Notes: a model not told the origin generated them from the letters alone. Positions 22,972-33,862 are shown, numbered from the stretch's first letter. The stretch is DNA of 64,000 nucleotides from Atriophallophorus winterbourni (GCA_013407085.1 JACCGJ010023304.1:62001-126000), one strand, 5' to 3'. Numbers and translations: made by a program.

Positions 22972-23529
22972 TCACGCGAGACAGACCAAGAATGGGAGTG
23001 TCCCTTCTGTCGACTCAATCTCATTTGTAACTTGGATTTTAAGATCCAGGTTGTTAAGGTAACTGTGAAATGCTTCCAATCTGTCACGTTTCATGATGAC
23101 GAATGTATCATCGACATAACGCCACCATATCTTTGGCCGAAGAGCTACATTTTTTAGAGATAACTCTTCAAAGTGCATATCCTCTAACACTGGGGAAATA
23201 GGTGAACCCATCGCTAAACCTTCCTTTTGCTTACATAACTGTCCACTAAACAAGAAGTGGTTCATATTCAGATAAATCGCTATACCGTTGACGATTTGCT
23301 GTACACTCAAGTTTGTACGATCTATCAATGTCGCGTCTGAATTAAGTGCAAACGGCAAACAGCCAGAAATCAGTTGTTGTGTAAATGATATGAATGTGAC
23401 CAACATATTACTTTGGTCATCCATAAGCGCCTCGAGTGCTTGACCAAGAATCACATTGTGATTCTGTGTCTGAACATCGTGGTTCGTTGTACGAACCCTA
23501 TATAACAGATGGCATACAAGTATAACCAT
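22972..23529 (-). pseudogene. PLE reverse transcriptase fused at its start to satellite sequence
   Basis: The 185-codon frame begins in a 241-bp satellite unit (MVILVCHLLYRVRTTNH...) and passes without a stop into PLE RT at about 23345 (DRTNLSVQQIVNG, GLAMGSPISPVLEDMHF, WWRYVDDTFVIMKRDRLEAF). The fusion is a by-product of the junction; the real PLE start is missing. It ends in a stop at LPFLVCLA, where the 46-kb copy reads on. Confidence 0.8.
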
Positions 23530-26225
23530 CTTTACCTTTAATCCACTGTTTCAAGGCTCACTGAACATGATCTACTCTCTCCACATAGAGACGACAAACA
23601 GCCAGAATCCAGTAGTGGTGTGTAAGGTATGGGGATGTGAGCAACACGTTACTTTAATCATGCATAAGCGCCTCGAGTGCTTGAACAAGAATCACTTTGT
23701 GATACTGTGTCTGAACATCGTGGTTCGTTGTACGACCCCAATATAACAGTTGGCATGCAAGTATAACCTTAATTACCTTTATTTCCGATGTTACAAGACA
23801 CACTGAAACTGATCTAACTGTCTCCACCAGCAGACGGCAAACAGCCAGAAACCAATTGTTGTGTAAGTGATGGGAAAGTGAGCAACACAATACTTTGGTC
23901 ATCCATAAACGCCTCGAGTGCTTGACCAAGAATTGCTTTATAATTCTGTGCCTGAACATCGTGGTTCGTTGTACGAACCCTATATAACAGTCGGCATACA
24001 AGTATAACCTTGTCTACCTTTAATCCACTGTTTCAAGGCTCACTGAGCCTGATCTTACTGTCTCTAACTTACGACGGCAAACAGCCAGAAAACGGTAGTG
24101 GTGTGTAACGGATGGAGATGTGAGCAACACATTACTTTAGTCATCCATAAACGCCTCGAGTGCTTGGGCAAGATTCTTTTTATGATTCTGTGCCTGAGAA
24201 TCGTGGTTCGTTTCACGAACCCTATATAACAGTTGGCATACAAGTATAACCATGTTTACCTTCAATCCACTGTTTCAAGGCTCAATGAACCTGATCATAC
24301 TGTCTCCACCTTACGACGGCAAAGAGCCAGAAACCGGTAATGGTGTGTAAGGGATGGGGATGTAAGCAACACATTACTTTGGTCATCCATAAGCGCATAG
24401 AGTGCTTGACCAAGAATCACTTTATGATTCTGTGCCTAAACATCGTGGTTCGTTGTACGAACCGTATATAACAGTCGGCATACAAGTATAACCATGTTTA
24501 CCTTTAATCCACTGTTTCAAGGCTCACTGAACCTAATCTAACTGTCTCCACCAGCAGACAACAAACAGCCAGAAACCGGTTGTGGTGTAAGTGATGGGAA
24601 TGTGAGCAACACATTACTTTGGTCATCCGAAACCGCCTCGCGTGCTTGACCAAGAATCACTTTATGATTCTGTGTCTGAACATCGTTGTTCGTTGTATGA
24701 ACACTATATAACAGTCGGCATACAAGTATAACCATGTTCACCTTCAATCCACTGTTTCGATTCTCACTGAACCTGATCTTACTGTCTTCCCCTGACGACG
24801 GCGAACAGCGAGAGACCGTTAGAAGTGTGTAAGGGATGGGGATGTGAGCAACACATTACTTTGGACATCCATAAGCGCCTCGAGTGCTTCACCAAGAATC
24901 ACTTTGTGATTCTAAGTCTGAACATCGTGGTTCGTTGTACGAACCCTATATAGCAGTCGGCATACAAGTATAACCATGTTTATCTTTAATCCACTGTTTC
25001 AAGGCACACTGAACCTGATCTAACTGTCTTCACCAGCAAACGGCAAACAGCCAGAAACCGGTTGTTGTGTAAGTGAAGGGGATGTGAGCAACACATTACT
25101 TCGGTCATCCATAAACGCCTCGAGTGCTTGACCAAGAATCACTTTATGATTCCGTGTCTGAACATCGTGGTTCGTTGTACGATCCCTATATAACCGTCGG
25201 CATACAAGTATAACCTTGTTTACCTTTAATCCACTTTTTCAAGGCTCACTGAACCTGATCTTACTGTCTCCACCTGACGACGGCAAACAGCAAAAAACCG
25301 TTATTAGTGTGTAAGGGATGGGGATCTTAGCAACACATTTCTTTGGTCATCCATGAGCTCCTCGAGTGCTTGACCAAGATTCACTTTGTGATTCTGTGTC
25401 TGAACATCGTGGTTCGTTTTACGAACCCTATATAACAGTTGGCATAGAAGTATAACCATGTTCAAGTTTAATCCACTGTTTCAAGGATCACTGAAACTGA
25501 TCTTACTCTCTCCACCTTACGACGTCAAACAGCCAGAAAACGGTATTTGTGTGTAAGGGATGAGGATGTGAGCAACACATTAGTTTACTCATCCATGAGC
25601 TCCTCAAGTGCTTGACCAAGAATCACTTTGTGATTCTGTGTCTGAACATCGTGGTTCGTTGTACGAACCCCATATAACAGTTGGCATACAAGAATAACCT
25701 TGTTTACCTTCAATCCACTGTTTCAAGGCTCAATGAAACTGACCTTACTGTCTCCACCTGACGACGGCAAACAGCCAGAAACCAGTGGTGGTGTGTAAGG
25801 GATGGGGATGTGAGCAACACAATACTTTGGTCATCCATAAGCGCCTCGAGTGCTTGACCAAGATTCACTTTATGATTCTGTGTCTGAACATCGTGGTTCG
25901 TTGTACGAACCCTATATAGCAGTCGGCATACAAGTATAACCATGTTTATCTTTAATCCACTGTTTCAAGGCACACTGAACCTGATCTAACTGTCTTCACC
26001 AGCAAACGGCAAACAGCCAGAAACCGGTTGTTGTGTAAGTGAAGGGGATGTGAGCAACACATTACTTCGGTCATCCATAAGCGCCTCGAGTGCTTGACCA
26101 AGAATCACTTTGTGATCCCGTGTCTGAACATCGTGGTTCGTTGTACGAACCCTATATAACAGTTGGCATACAAGTATAACCTTGTTTACCTCTAATCCAC
26201 TGTTTCAAGGCTCAATGAAACTGAT

Positions 26226-26281
26226 CTTACTGTCTCCACCTGACGATGACAAACAGCCAGAAACCGGTAGTGGTGTGTAAG
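26226..26281 (+). ncRNA. Candidate hammerhead with full two-part stem I
   Basis: CTTA (26226-26229) and TAAG (26278-26281) form an outer helix, CCAC (26236-26239) and GTGG (26270-26273) the inner helix of stem I, with an internal loop between them. The core is CTGACGA (26240-26246) and GAAA (26260-26263), and stem III is the palindrome ACCGGT with the cut after A at 26269. Stem II is weakened here (GAC/GCC). Natural type I hammerheads have just such a stem I loop that touches loop II. Confidence 0.55.
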
Positions 26282-26719
26282 GGATGATGATGTGAGCAAC
26301 ACATTACTTTAGTCATCCATAAGCGCCTCAGAGTGCTGACCAAGAATCACTGTATGATTCTGTGTCTGAACATCGTGGTTCGTTGTACGAACCCTATATA
26401 ACCGTCGGCATACAAGTATAACCTTGTTTACCTTTAATCCACTGTTTCAAGGCTCACTGAACCTGTTCTTACTCTCTCCACCTTACGACGTCAAACAGCG
26501 AGAAACAATTATTAGTGTGTAAGGTATGGGGATGTGAGCAACACATTAGTTTACTCATCCATGAGCTCCTCGAGTGCTTGACCAAGAATCACTTTGTGAT
26601 TCTGTGTCTGAACATCGTGGTTCGTTGTACGAACCCTATATAACATTTGGCATACAAGAATAACCTTGTTTACCTTCAATCCACTGTTTCAAGGCTCAAT
26701 GGAACTGACGTTACTGTCT

Positions 26720-26757
26720 CCACCTGACGACGGCAAACAGCCAGAAACCAGTAGTGG
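26720..26757 (+). ncRNA. Candidate hammerhead with intact core and stem II
   Basis: CCAC (26720-26723), CTGACGA, CGGC-AAACA-GCCA, GAAA (26744-26747), CCAGTA and GTGG (26754-26757). Core, stem I and the three-pair stem II are complete; the stem III palindrome has one change (CCAGT for CCGGT) and the cut would follow A at 26753. The neighbouring unit at 25758 differs by G at the cut position, which hammerheads do not accept. Confidence 0.55.
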
Positions 26758-27179
26758 TGTGTAAGGGATACGGATGTGAGCAACATATTACTTTGGTCAT
26801 CCATAAGCGCCTCGAGTGCTTGACCAAGAATCACTTTATGATTCTTTGCCTGAACATCGTGGTTCGTTGTACGAACCCTATAAAGCAGTTGGCATACAAG
26901 TATAACCTTGTTTAACTTCAATTCACTGTTACAAGTCTCACTGAAACTGATCTTACTGTCTCCACCTTACGACGGCAAACAGCCAGAAACCGGCAGTGGT
27001 GTGTAAGGGATGGGGATGTGAGCAACACATTACTTCACTCATCCATAAGCTCCTCGAGTGCTTGATCAAGAATCTTTTTGTGATTCTGTGTCTGAACATC
27101 GTGGTTCGTTGTACGAACCTTATATAACAGTTGGCATACAAGTATAACCTGGTTTACCTTATTAGTTATCTTTTCTCGT

Positions 27180-29600
27180 TTCAAAGTATATTATACCAAA
27201 TTATATTCGTATAAATGCGATAATTATATGTATGAGATCGATTGTTTTGGATATCTAGTATCATCTAATGGACTCAGTACAGACCAAAATCTTTCTAACA
27301 TCTGGTAGAAATGAATTGATCAAATTCCTCTAGCGAACTTTGGCAGTTATATGAGTGTTAAAATATTATTCTAAGTTCATCCCGAATTTCACAACAGCTG
27401 ATAATCAATCGTTGGCAATGTTATATGCCACAAAGTACAAATCGAATACAGAGCAATGAAAGAGTATTCCTGATCGTTTATCTTCATTGCAATGAAGTTC
27501 TAATCATGGAACTGGTGATGTCTTAAAGTAAAATGTTCATCCCGTATTTTGGTACCACGTAGGCTGGGTCGAGCGCAAATATTTGTGGTCAAACTCATAT
27601 TGAAGCGCTTGCTGTTCACTGGGCTCTCATGCGCTCACACGAATATTTATTTAGTCATTTTATCACTATAGTAATCGATCATTAAGCACTAAAATGTATT
27701 TAGAATTCGATGTCTTCATTTGCCAAATGTACTACAGCAGTGGTTCACGAATATAACATAGGTATTGGCGCCTACACCATTGAACATCGTGTTACAAAGC
27801 AAATTGTTCATGTATATTTTTTATCTTGCTTTGATGTGACTTATAAAAAGACTGGCAGTACATATTGCTTTTTGGTTCAACCGCTTTGCACCTCTTGTTC
27901 CCATGAAGATTTAAAACAAAGCAATATTGCGTTCCGATAATGGCTGTAGTTAAACGAGGTTAGTCAGTCACAACAAATAAACCTTTTACTGGAATACTAT
28001 CAGCGTCGTGATCAATTCTATTTAACACTTGATTGTCTGTTGTGTCCAAATGATCGTATTGTTATTCTTCTTACACTTAGCAAGCGAATTCTTGATGATT
28101 TGCATTCGGGATGCTTGGTCATTAAATAAACGAGTCATTGTTCAGACATTTAATTTGTTGGTATGAAATTGATACATATATCCGGAGTGATGCTTCTTCG
28201 ACCTATTCCGTCATTCATCAAAATGGACACTATGGCAATCGATTGGAATATGTTTGGGAGCGATCGTGTATTCATAATGCGAAGGAATTTGAGTGCAATC
28301 GGTTAGAGTAGTTTTTGGGTAACGTTTCACTTCTGACACACAATCTTCGTCAGACCAAGGGTGATAGTCAGGACAGGGAACATGATTAAGTAGTAGTCAA
28401 CCCACCGCCACTTATTTGACCTTACCGCTAAACAGCCTATATTACGCCTACAATGTTTCACGTCGTGGGAATGACCACGATCAGTGTTCGATTTTCCACA
28501 CAGTGTGTATCCACGTCAATCTGATACGAGTGAACACGGTCAAGGTCAGTTGACACAGTTGTCCACTCTATGGCCATTAGCTTGTGAAGCTGGGCAACGT
28601 ATTTATATCAATTACTGTGTACCATACTTGAAGAAATACTATGTTCTTTTAATCATAGTATCGCATCGAATGTGGCCAGAAGAATTTCTGACTGATAAGC
28701 CCAACTCTGATTTGCATTACGAGAACTTTTCAGCTGTAATGGTGTACCTATAGCAGTTGCGAGTTATAATGGCAGCCATTTCTGTGTTTAACGTTTTATT
28801 AATTTGCTACGATCACTTTGTTGTTTCATTTGCTGACTTTACCACAGCCACATCCTCATTTGAATTGTCTGGTGGAAAACTTTGAAACGTGCTTTATTCT
28901 CTCGTTCCTCATCTACATTTAAAGAACTTGATAGTTTTATTAACAATGTATTGCTTCATTATCGTAATTGTACACATTTTAGCACTAGACATTCACCATC
29001 CAAATATCGATTACTCATACCTAATGTGCTAAAACTTAGATCTGTTGAAGCATCACATCATCGTAGGAATAATTACCGTCCAAGTGCTGGTATTGTATTA
29101 ATCTTTTTCAGTATGTTGAATAATCTTCTATGGTTTGGTCAAGTCAATGCTAATTTTTGAAAACGAATTATTAAGTAGCAGCTGTCGATGTACTCATGCT
29201 TTGTTCAATCACTACCTATCGACGGTGAGTGACATGAAGAAGTTCCATATAACACTCTAACATTAGCACGTATCACTCGAGCATGAATCTCCTGACAACG
29301 AAAGCTCAGCTAATTATACTTTCAGATTAAGGTTCGCGACAGAATGTCCGCCCAACTTTCACGACACATGCGCTAACTTATTGGCAAACAAACGAAAGAT
29401 AAGGTGAGTTTTCGTCAACTGTGGTTTAATAACATACCCACAAACATACGGCAAATTTGCGTTGCACTCAATTATTCTGTCCATTTAGAAAAACCCATAG
29501 ATGCAGCTGACAATCTTTTGGCTGATTCACCTTGTTCCATTGATCCCATTTCTGATCACACGTGCTTGCAATGCATAAACGAACGTGAGAATAAATAAAC
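27180..29600 (+). mobile_element. Ty3/Gypsy remnant, heavily decayed
   Basis: Plus-strand traces in order: RNase H-type text (27230-27480, IDCFGYLVSSNGL; 27760-27900 with AYTIEHRVTKQIVHVYFLSC), integrase catalytic core (about 28560-28700, WPEEFLTDK), integrase C-terminal part (28882-29110, NNVLLHYRNCTHFSTRHSPSKYR) and a Gag C-terminal piece (29404-29598, LWFNNIPTNIRQICVAL and ADNLLADSP). The Gag piece following pol suggests a second element or rearrangement. Stops are frequent throughout. Confidence 0.65.
28250..28400 (-). repeat. PLE terminal repeat fragment with degenerate minimal hammerhead
   Basis: The minus strand at 28358-28314 has CCTTGGT, CTGACGA, a decayed stem II, GAAACGTT and ACCCA, so core and stem III (ACGT) are kept while stem II and one stem I pair are lost. 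It shares flanking sequence (GCAATCGGTTAGAGTAG) with the copy at 8.27 kb. It interrupts the Gypsy remnant. Confidence 0.65.
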
Positions 29601-29985
29601 CCAAAATTAGGATTAGGGAGAGATTATTCACTAAGTATCCAGACATTTGAACTATAAAACCAGTGAAAGATTATTCTCCAGCTCTCGGTCTCTATCCTCT
29701 TATTCTGCATCACGCTGTTCATAAAATGATCCAGAAATTTGCTGGTTCCACAAGCGGTACGGTAAAGGCTCATGCAACATTAACGTTCCGCTGAGCTACC
29801 CATCGGGAAACTCGCTGACACTGAGTGCAGACGACAGTTGCAGTTGGCGACTCTTCGCATAGTCGTCTTACGTTTGTTTCTAACCCCTTGAGTTCCCATT
29901 GTTTTTTCATTCACATCAAAGCTTCTATCAGTGCAGTTCCACCACTTTGAAGAGAACGAGAAAGCTAGTACAAAGTCATGTCTAT

Positions 29986-30309
29986 TCAGGCAGCCAAAGT
30001 CAGCGTCTTAAACACATACGGTCGCAAATCACTTGGGCCTTCGACGCCAATTCCAATCGAATTCTGTGATTGCTGATATCCAACACCACATAAGTGGCGC
30101 TGAATTTTGTCATCTTTTTGCCTCGCGATCAGTTTTAATGATGAAATTTTGCTAGACAGCATCACAACGTTTTTTGCACTATGCAACAGATCATCTCTAA
30201 ACTGAATTGGTATATATTTATCTCCTCTAATTTTTTCAATTTCCTCCGTGGAGATCCTTGACCAAATCCCTCTAACGACATACACATCGTCAGACTTCGT
30301 AACTGTCAA
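29986..30309 (-). CDS. Unrecognised 107-codon ORF
   Basis: The frame (start MTVTKSDDVYVV, end PYVFKTLTLAA) has balanced composition with a charged middle (RISTEEIEKIRGDKY) and no transmembrane segment. Upstream in the same frame two stops follow a further protein-like stretch (FGFDAIILSGPKPAF), so it may be the tail of a longer, broken gene or transposon protein. I recognise no domain. It lies between Gypsy fragments, so an element origin is more likely than a host gene. Confidence 0.35.
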   Translation of the reverse strand: MTVTKSDDVYVVRGIWSRISTEEIEKIRGDKYIPIQFRDDLLHSAKNVVMLSSKISSLKLIARQKDDKIQRHLCGVGYQQSQNSIGIGVEGPSDLRPYVFKTLTLAA

Positions 30310-30481
30310 ACACGATGCGGTTCACTTAATTGATACTAATGACCTATCTGTTTCTGCAAGAGAATGCGGGTTTTGGTCCTGACAAAATAATAGCATCAAA
30401 TCCGAATTCCATTAAATGCATCAACTCGGGATAATTCAACTCTCCAATAGCTCCTGGTAATCATCTCTTAATTTTGTTACA

Positions 30482-30840
30482 TTGAAATCTACATGTGTTT
30501 GGAGAGCCTGTCGTGATTATCGTGCTTTGAGCCGTCAAACCATTCCAAACCGTTATCACATCTCGCACATCCACGATAATTCCTCTATTCTATGTGGTAA
30601 AACCAAACAGAACTTGTGCGTGATTCTCAGCTATATACCTATTGCCGAGTGCGACGCAAAGAAGACTGCCGTCAAAACTCATTCTGGTCTCTTCGAATAT
30701 GTTTGCATGCCCTTCGGCCTACGTAATGCATCACAGACATTCAAACGTTATATGAATCATGTCGTAGGAGTTCTGAATTTTCGGTTTGTCAACATTGATG
30801 ACGTTTTAAATGCCAGTTTTTATCCAGAAAACATAAACGC
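30482..30840 (+). pseudogene. Ty3/Gypsy reverse transcriptase fragment
   Basis: The frame contains CRDYRALSRQTIPNRYHI (RT domain 1), HSGLFEYVCMPFGLRNASQTF (domains 3-4 in two parts) and FVNIDDVLNAS, a form of the Gypsy YIDDVLIAS active site with Tyr changed to Asn. Only this central RT part is present. The substitution at the active site and the truncation mean it is dead. Confidence 0.8.
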
Positions 30841-30979
30841 CACCTCTCTTTTGTTTTTGTTTATTCTGATTTAAGTCGTTTCATCATCCCTTCAAAATGC
30901 CATTTGTTGTTAATTCCCTTGAGTTTGTCGCAAATCACAGCGATGTAGAAAATTTCACCCCTCTTGCTTCGAAATTCAA

Positions 30980-31131
30980 TGCAGCGAATATTCGCTTCGC
31001 TTCGCCATTGTGAAGTGCACTTCGGATATTCGCTTTGATACTATTCGCCATGGCGAAGGGCAGTTAGGGCACTTCGAAAATTTGCTTCACACTTCGCTTC
31101 GATCCAAAAAAGTGACATTCGTTATTGTCTG
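30980..31131 (+). repeat. Right-end fragment of the TTCGC-rich hAT family
   Basis: The roughly 150 bp ending CATTCGTTATTGTCTG match the right end of the hAT transposon at 62930-63081 almost base for base. The left TIR is missing, so only the right end remains. CR1-type ORF1 sequence follows at once. Confidence 0.85.
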
Positions 31132-31140
31132 ATTGTAACA

Positions 31141-31600
31141 ATGAAGCGAAGGGTGACCTCGATGCCCCAGACAAAGAAGGCAGCACGTGATGCTTGTCAA
31201 AAGTGTAACAAAGGGGTAAATGCCAGATCCAACGTAGTTAAATGTTTTAGATGTTTGCGTAAAATACATACCAAACGTGATAAAGCCCTAACGCATGAAG
31301 TGATATCTTTTATTAAGAACGTTGATTTAACCGGTGTTTGCTACGTATGTTGTGCATGTCGAAGTTAACAGCCTAGCGATACGACTACAAATCCTCCCCA
31401 TGAGGCAAAGCTGGAACCTCTAATAGAGATTTTGGAAAATTGCTATCGAAAACTTGAAGAATTGTTTAAACCGCTTTTGGTAGATACACTTGCCAACGTA
31501 ATTCGACCCGAAATAAATGTTGCTCAAGACTAAAAGGTAAAGCAAAATACACCAATAACTGCTCCCTCAACTGAATGCGGTGATAGCTCAGCATGAGGTA
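31141..31600 (+). pseudogene. CR1 ORF1 fragment with PHD-like zinc finger
   Basis: Starts MKRRVTSMPQTKKAARD, then CQKCNKG...CFRCLRKIHTKRD...CYVCCACR, a Cys/His cluster like the other CR1 ORF1 copies. After a stop at 31366, sequence predicted to be helical continues (LEPLIEILENCYRKLEELFKP). The His/Cys order is partly altered (the Cys after His is lost), so the finger is probably not functional. Confidence 0.75.
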
Positions 31601-31639
31601 ATAAAATGGACGTACTGAACCCTGTTTACCTAGGTATCT

Positions 31640-32334
31640 TGGAAAATCTCTGCAAAACACGAATCAGCTTGGCACGCAAGATCTCGTATGGACCAACGCA
31701 GAAAAATATCTGGGTATCTGGATTTCCTTTAACCTTAAGCTTGCCGTATCTTGAGTCTTCTCAAAAGAATATTACGGATTTTTACGCCCGAAACCCTACC
31801 CCGGGTAATTAACACGTATTACGTCTTGTTATGGAATATACCATCCAAGACTGGGCACCATGGCTGAGGAAGGATATCGATCAACTCAACAGGATTTTTC
31901 TTCGTGCTACAAAGTTAGTCTCCCGGTACAGAAATTTGCTTTTCAGAGAGCGAATGTTAAAACGGAACCTACACGATTTTACCTACCTACCCCTTAAACA
32001 CTTGCCAAAACCCAATGGCCTTACTTGAGCACGCACACATTCAAAGGCTTAAGCATTCCACATTCGCGGTTGGATATTCGTCGAAATTTTTTATCGGTAA
32101 GAATTTGTTTCATCTGGAAGTATTTGCCTAAAGAAATCACACGCTCAGAATCTTTTAAGGTTTTCGCATTCCAAACTCGATGAGTTTATGACGAAACATG
32201 CGGTATGTGACTGTCCCTATTGATTTTTGAGTTATTTTATATTTTTCATATATTCCATATTCCTTGTCATCCTATTGTTATTGGTAAGATTACTGCTTTT
32301 TATACCATAAAATTTTCTTCGTTCTGAGTTCTGA
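31640..32334 (+). mobile_element. CR1 3' end joined directly to ORF1 (internal deletion derivative)
   Basis: Encodes the end of CR1 RT (ISYGPTQKN region; 31831-32028 MEYTIQDWAPWLRKDIDQL...) and the same 3' UTR as CR1 copy A, ending CGTTCTGAGTTCTGAG at about 32334. ORF1 sequence at 31141-31600 leads straight into this piece, so endonuclease and most of RT are missing. The 3' terminus abuts Gypsy integrase sequence. Confidence 0.75.
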
Positions 32335-32654
32335 GATGACGAAGTATTTGACACAGCGGCTAATGACTTTAAAGGGTCCAGTGTAAGGGTTTTGCAGGGG
32401 TTTGTGCGTGTGATCCGTTTCAATAAAGACAAAGCACATGACTGTAAATCACCGGTCAAGTAAAGGGTACGATTGTATGGGCGAGTGGGAGTAGCACGCA
32501 ATTGACGTATGAAGGATCGTAAGCGATTGACATAATTGGAACTGTAATGTCTGCTCCCACGTCGTGGGATGCGAACGATTCATCAGGGAGACGGAGTGGA
32601 GTGCCGCGAAACCACCAAGATCTTCTTTGACAGTAGCGCGTATACCAAGAAGGA

Positions 32655-33156
32655 TCAATGGCAGGTTCTCATCCCAATTTTCTGTATTATCATGTGATAA
32701 TAGTGGACTTTTAGCTGTCGATGGAACCGTTCAACAAGCCCGTTAGCGCCAGGATGATTCGTTGTTGTTTTTATGTGATTCACACCTAGAAGAACAGTCA
32801 ACTCACGTAAAAGGGTGGATTGAAAGTGGGATACACGATCCGTAGTAATAGTTGATGGGACAGCGTAATTGCTGATCCAGTTTTGCAGAAAAGCTTTCGC
32901 TACGGCTTCTTCCGTAATATCGGTAATAGAGATAGCTATAGGCCAGCGGCTGAAACTGTAGGCACAAGATAAAATGTATCTGAAACCATTTAAGATAGCC
33001 AGAGGACCGACAATGTCGAGATAAACATGTTGAAATGGTTGACTCGATGGAGAAAAAGATCCTGGGGCACTGAGAGTATGACGATGCACTTTGCTGCGTT
33101 AACACCGGATACAGGCTTTTGTCCAATTCTGAATATCCGCGTGCATTCTTGGCCAA
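32655..33156 (-). pseudogene. Gypsy integrase core
   Basis: 33089-32655 has HVYLDIVGPL (first Asp), STITTDRVSHFQSTLL (second Asp, normally TDRG), and NHPGANGLVERFHRQLK with the catalytic Glu. Further on, the C-terminal module has KPLQNPYTGP (GPY/F-like) near 32380. This enzyme would join cDNA to target DNA. Confidence 0.8.
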
Positions 33157-33281
33157 ACAAAGCGATCGGTCTTCAACTTACGAGTTGCACGAATATCTAG
33201 GTGAGAAAGGGAATGAAGGTGTTCAAAAATGGACTTCCAATGTAACTTTGGTACTAAAGGACAAGATGGTCGGTGGAAAAA

Positions 33282-33862
33282 TCACATAATATATTCAAAC
33301 TCGAATTGTTGGTTAAGGAGATTTTGATCTCGAAGGGATGACGTAGATTTATATTGCTGTAAATCACCGTCATGTTGCTGAGGCTTTGCTAAATGCTTGT
33401 GATCGAAATTCGATCGACTGATTGCGGTGAGTTGCATGCGAGTAAATACATCTGCAACTTTGTTCGATGAAGCAGACAGATAACGTATATCACTCGTAAA
33501 TTGGGAAATATATTCAAGTTGACGTATCTCACGGGGTGAATATCTATCAGCTGTAGCGGACAAGGCAAACGTCAGAGGCTTGTGATCGGTCCAGACAGTG
33601 AAATTGCGGCCTTCGAGCAAATGGCAAAATGGCGAACAGCAAAGTATATACCTAACAATTCACGACCAAATGTGCTGTAACTTGTCTGGGTGGGTTGGAA
33701 ACGACGGGAAAAGAATGGAAGCGGTTTGAGAGCACCGTCAATACTTTGCTGTAGAACAGCACCGACTGTTGCTTGGGATGCATCAGCAGCAAGCGAAAGT
33801 GAAGCATGAGGATTCCTAGACATGTAAAATATTGAAGATGTTTCATTCAATGCGGTCTTCAA
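33282..33862 (-). pseudogene. Gypsy RNase H
   Basis: 33862-33572 has LSLAADASQATVGAVLQQ, with the first catalytic Asp, and YSTFGRELLGIYFAVRHF with the Glu. 33620-33282 continues FTVWTDHKPLTFAL with the next Asp, then RQLEYISQFTSDIRYL and KVADVFTRM. A frameshift lies at about 33600. Confidence 0.8.

Larger units (their letters stand above)
21885..23350 (-). mobile_element. Penelope-like element, truncated, with RT, GIY-YIG endonuclease and 3' hammerhead
   Basis: From high to low coordinates: RT palm with LAMGSPISPV and the catalytic YVDD (23118-23107), a connector shared with the copy at 46.2 kb, a GIY-YIG nuclease domain (about 22560-22300; VYIGKT at 22502-22485) and, about 370 bp past it, a minimal hammerhead (21927-21885). 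RT plus GIY-YIG is the hallmark of PLEs. The 5' side is cut where it joins the 241-bp satellite at about 23350. In-frame stops at 22972 and in the nuclease region show it is inactive. Confidence 0.85.
23346..27160 (+). repeat. Main tandem array of the 241-bp hammerhead satellite (about 16 units)
   Basis: Core positions are 23346 (partial), 23585, 23828, 24068, 24310, 24552, 24792, 25034, 25274, 25516, 25758, 26000, 26240, 26482, 26724 and 26966: spacing 239-243, mean about 241 bp. Each unit has the hammerhead region, a GTGAGCAACACATTAC block, CTCGAG, hairpin 1 (AGAATCAC/GTGATTCT) and hairpin 2 (GGTTCGT/ACGAACC). Cores come as CTGACGA, CTTACGA and CAGCARA types; only the first is catalytically plausible. 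The minus strand gives 62-84-codon frames per unit that I regard as incidental. Confidence 0.95.

Noticed and set aside
24068..24074. Satellite cores of CTTACGA and CAGCARA types as active hammerheads
   Set aside because: The invariant CTGANGA is broken at essential positions, so these units cannot be expected to cleave, although the surrounding stems are partly kept.
23654..26921. Recurrent 62-84-codon minus-strand frames in the satellite (MVILVCRLLYRVRTTNH... type) as a protein family
   Set aside because: They lie inside 241-bp units; 241 is not a multiple of three, the frames begin and end at variable points, many units break them, and the sequence constraint is better explained by ribozyme and hairpin pairing.
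23346..27160. Tandem array as a CRISPR
   Set aside because: Units are adjacent 241-bp repeats without unique spacers, in a eukaryotic setting with no cas genes.
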